Of a DNA stretch of 64,000 nt, positions 60,975-64,000 are shown piece after piece. This stretch comes from Metallyticus violacea. Lineage: Eukaryota; Arthropoda; Insecta; Mantodea; Metallyticidae. Made by a program: the position numbers and the translations under genes. The DNA lies in contig CM060842.1 in the NCBI GenBank assembly GCA_030762175.1, forward strand, positions 49,124,501-49,188,500, written 5' to 3'. A model generated the notes under the pieces. That model ran no database searches. It was given only the letters and a program-made list of their open reading frames with translations, and had not been told where the DNA came from. Position 1 is the first letter of the stretch; each line of letters begins with the position of its first letter.

Positions 60975-62950
60975 AAATGAGTACTTAGCTGTGATAGTGC
61001 ATGTGGTTGTTAATGGAACTATTCTTACTGTAGCGTCCATACATTATTTGGGCATTAGGGTTAAAGATATTAGATATAGCATACAAAACTATTTGTCCTT
61101 GGTGAAACAAACTTATTACCTCTAACACAGACATAACGTGTGAAATAAGGATGGCTTAGCATCATGAAATCTAAGGGGGCAAAGAAATGAACAATGGTTT
61201 TACTTCATATAGCCAATTTGCCGGGTGTGTCCTTGATATTGATGCAAACTTTCATGGGTGATGGGCAAGGGATCAGGAACCAAGGCATCTCCCAGTTTCG
61301 ATGCATGCATAAGAGTTGTTGCAGCAAGTTCTGTCATCTGAATTTTCCTCAAGCTAATAGTGTGTACGCTTCAACTTTTAAACACAGACTGCAAGCTCGT
61401 ACATCAGTACTGACCACATCAGGGCATCATTATTGCTTTACTACACTTTAAAGCTCGGGCAACCTGCATTGCATTAGTGGGGTTTCTTTTCCACCCTCTT
61501 CATTATGTATGCCAATATGTTTGCCTTGTCGCGTACTCATACTATTGTTATACACGTAAAATAATTTGCCACTGAGGCGTTTCCGGACCGAAATTCCCCA
61601 TTTTAAATTTATACATTTGCCCTTCACCAACATTCCTGAAAGTTTGTATGGAAACATCCCGTGTTTTTCAAATTACACCACAAGCAGCATATTATAAGGT
61701 GAAAGTATGTGGTACTCGTAGAAATTAAGGCGAGACACCGTCTATATCAAGAGGTTCAAATGTACACTTAGAGGTTTTTAAAGACATTTGTGAAATGAGA
61801 GAATACTGCAATATTCCCTTCCACAAGATACTAAATTCTTCTTTCTCTTTTGCATAAATATGCAATAAGAAACGTTTCATGTGAGCCAGCTTTACATAAA
61901 TGATATTAATGCCTTCATTTAATTATATAAACGAAGAGAACGAAGAGGTTTGTCTCTTGACACTAGAAAAAATGAATTTAACTTTAAAAATATATCTTTT
62001 TCTTACTGGTATGTTCGTATTACAAATAAAAATAAGAATAAGAATAAACAAAAAATAAGAATAAACTGAGAAAATTAAGAAAGACAGATTAAAGGTAACA
62101 AGTCATTAATTTCAGCCAGTCATAAGTAAAACAAGGTTTCACATTTTTCACTCGACTACTTTACCTGAGCAAGGACTGCATTTTGTTTTTCCACTACATG
62201 TTTGAGCACATCAAGCGTACTCCCAGTGCTCAGTGTGCAGTTAACGAGAGTCGGCAGTGGCGGCCGAACTTTACTAATCAGCTTTCTGATGACATTCACC
62301 ATCAATTCAGTGAAACATACACAGAACGTGCAAAGGACGAACTAAGATGCAATTCAAAGAGGTTTGAGGGACGTGCATGAAGTAGTCTGGACCAAACCCA
62401 AGTTGGTCCAACCTGATGACTGACGAAAGCTTCCAAAAAAACTGTTTACGCCTCGCACGATTTTGACACATTTCATTTCATTGTGGACAAAACATTCCGA
62501 AACAAAACGACAGTTGGCGCAATGCGAATAGAGAGGCCTGCCGAAGAAATTTGCGGTTACCGCTAGAGCAATGATGATGGTGCTTACATTTTGGGAAAGC
62601 AAAGCAGTCCTTTTCAACTATTATGTTTCCAAGGCATAACGCAATGTCTGCGAATTTTCAGATGTTTTGAAAACTTAATTTCGCATCAAATGGGTTCGAA
62701 AGGCCGCAGTCCTACTTTTCCATTAGGAATAGCTACTACTCTTCGGAAAGCATGATCCTTTTTTACACTTAGTGATATTCTTTTCTCCGCGATTCTGTAG
62801 GAATATTTCATTAGCACCCTTTTCCGCTGGTTCAGCTAGTTCTACTGATCCACAAAAAAGCTTTCCCAACGATCATGTAGTCCTAATATCCTAATGTTAA
62901 AAGTGTGTAGAGGATAGTTATTTAGTTTTTTTGGGTTCTTCTAAGTAGAA
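60975..62950. other. Upstream intron or flank of the CDI exon
   Basis: No coding exon is recognisable. At about 61550-61672 (minus), CATACAAACTTTCAGGAATG then ...GGTCCGGAAACG resembles the end of a Tc1/mariner element, but no second end was found. Confidence 0.4.
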
Positions 62951-62959
62951 GGCCATAAT

Positions 62960-63400
62960 TCAATAACTTTTGATATTTTTCTACAAAGTATTCTTTCCCA
63001 CTCTTGATACAAAGTTGCATTCTCTAGAACCAATCTGGAAGCAGCCACTACAGTTTCGGGACTCCAAAATTGATGAACCCTCAGTTTTTCTTGACAGTTG
63101 GAAGCAGGAAAATGTGACAGGGAGCCACATCTGGCTTATACAGCGGGTGGTTCATGAACATCGCTCTCGATTCTTGCAGAAATTGCATTGTTGTGAAAAC
63201 AGGGTACGTTGAGGCATTGTCTTTGCGAAGCAGCAGTTCTCGTAACACATACTTTCGTCTTCTTTCTGTTAGTATTCTGAAGACGCTGGGGAGACAAACT
63301 TGCTGAGAAAAAAGCTGGTTTAAACTTCTACCCGCAGGAAGGTTGAGTGATATCAAAGTTGACATTTATTGTGACACAGATCGCCGATTGCCTCTTGATT
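62960..63400 (-). pseudogene. Mariner transposase C-terminal relic
   Basis: The minus frame at 63081-63365 contains LLLRKDNASTYPVFTTMQFL, the second-Asp block (HQDNASPH in relatives). PLYKPDVAPCHIFLLPTVKK follows, the third-Asp block in which PCD has become PCH, so the catalytic Asp is lost. After a frameshift, RMQLCIKSGKEYF near 62990 is the family C-terminus (R.QLCI...GEYFE). The N-terminal half was not found. Confidence 0.8.
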
Positions 63401-63627
63401 TCGGGTCGTATTGGTAAATTGAATTTTCAATTCCTATGAAGATACCGTGAACAAGTTGGAAACTGCCATTGTCGAAACGATGAACCATTTCCTGCTATTA
63501 GGTATTTCACTCTGCTGCCTTTAGATCTTCTGTGGGGTTTTGGGGTACCCACGGCAATAAAACTTTCACAACGATATTTATGCAGGCTTTCAGACATTTG
63601 CGGCGACTGCTTTATCACTCTGTAACC

Positions 63628-63960
63628 GAACAGTGTGGTTCAGACGGTAACGCTTGAAACTGTCATTTGGGAGGTCCCAGGTTGAATTCCCCTTGTGCTT
63701 GCCATCCTGATCTTGGATTTTTTCGTAGCTCTCCTGGTCACTTCCCCTGCTCACTTAGGCAAATACAGGGATGGATATTTATTAACATTCCCTAAATTTT
63801 CCAATTTCCCCATTTAATATAATTTCATTCTGTTGGTGCTTTTACAGGATCGAAAGTGCCAAAGCGAGGTGGGTTTGGTGCGATCTTGGTGGCTTGCGCT
63901 TTGGAAATGTTTCTGCCCGAAGCCTGAGATTGAAGCAGGCCTTCTGAGGAGTTCGAACAA
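63628..63960 (+). repeat. SINE family B, copy 2
   Basis: A tRNA-like head (box B AGGTTGAATTCCC) and body match 36141-36440: CATCCTGATCTTGGA, GGATATTTATTAACATTCCC, GATCGAAAGTGCC, AGCGAGGTGGGTTTGGTGCG, GTGGCTTGCGCTTTGGAAA and GAGGAGTTCG. It has an extra segment after the head compared with copy 1. Confidence 0.85.
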
Positions 63961-64000
63961 ATCAGGAGAAAGTAAATGAAATGCTGGATAGGCTTCGGGG

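Noticed and set aside
60603..61040. CDK-inhibitor start at the first ATG of the open frame (61040)
   Set aside because: The 33 codons before MSDRR cross a strong splice acceptor at 60955-60968, so they are intronic.

Overview
This window looks like a stretch of a large, AT-rich insect nuclear genome. It has no bacterial gene layout, no operons and no long intact reading frames. The only host coding sequence I recognise is one spliced exon near 60.6-60.95 kb on the minus strand. It encodes the cyclin/CDK-binding (CDI) domain of a p27/Kip-type CDK inhibitor, called dacapo in flies, and a clean splice acceptor lies just upstream of its ATG. Insect origin is inferred from this exon and from the arthropod-style transposon families. 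A hemimetabolous insect with a large repeat-rich genome, such as a cockroach or termite relative, is a guess.

The rest is intergenic or intronic DNA crowded with dead mobile elements. I can support eleven Tc1/mariner relics, near 1.1, 6.9, 8.9, 15.3, 28.7, 36.7, 38.2, 44.7, 46.8, 54.5 and 63.0 kb, and they come from several distinct lineages. Four have definable or likely ends: 6941-7678 (internally deleted, long inverted ends), 8879-10257 (about 85-bp terminal inverted repeats with TA flanks), 15270-16513 (complete mariner with TA flanks) and 46760-47901 (one good and one eroded end). Other DNA transposon relics are a Merlin-like fragment (2.7-3.06 kb), two pieces of one hAT-like family (3.58-4.7 and 17.03-17.4 kb) and a Mutator-like fragment (32.6-33.3 kb). 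Three non-LTR retrotransposon reverse transcriptase relics lie at 19.0-20.2 kb (+), 26.0-26.4 kb (-) and 34.5-35.3 kb (+).

Several short interspersed families occur as two or more copies inside the window. Family A is at 24.0, 26.5 and 35.4 kb, B at 36.1 and 63.6 kb, and C at 48.9 and 53.2 kb. A 600-bp family, R1, is at 39.7 and 53.7 kb. R2 is an inverted pair at 39.3 and 44.3 kb. Most carry tRNA-like promoter boxes. Simple repeats are frequent, including a 32-bp minisatellite with identical units at 27.7 kb.

The genes do not form a pathway here. The main observations are the CDK-inhibitor exon, the density and diversity of mariner relics, and the structural details listed as findings. I see no CRISPR array, rRNA, convincing functional tRNA gene, virus or undescribed multi-gene system.
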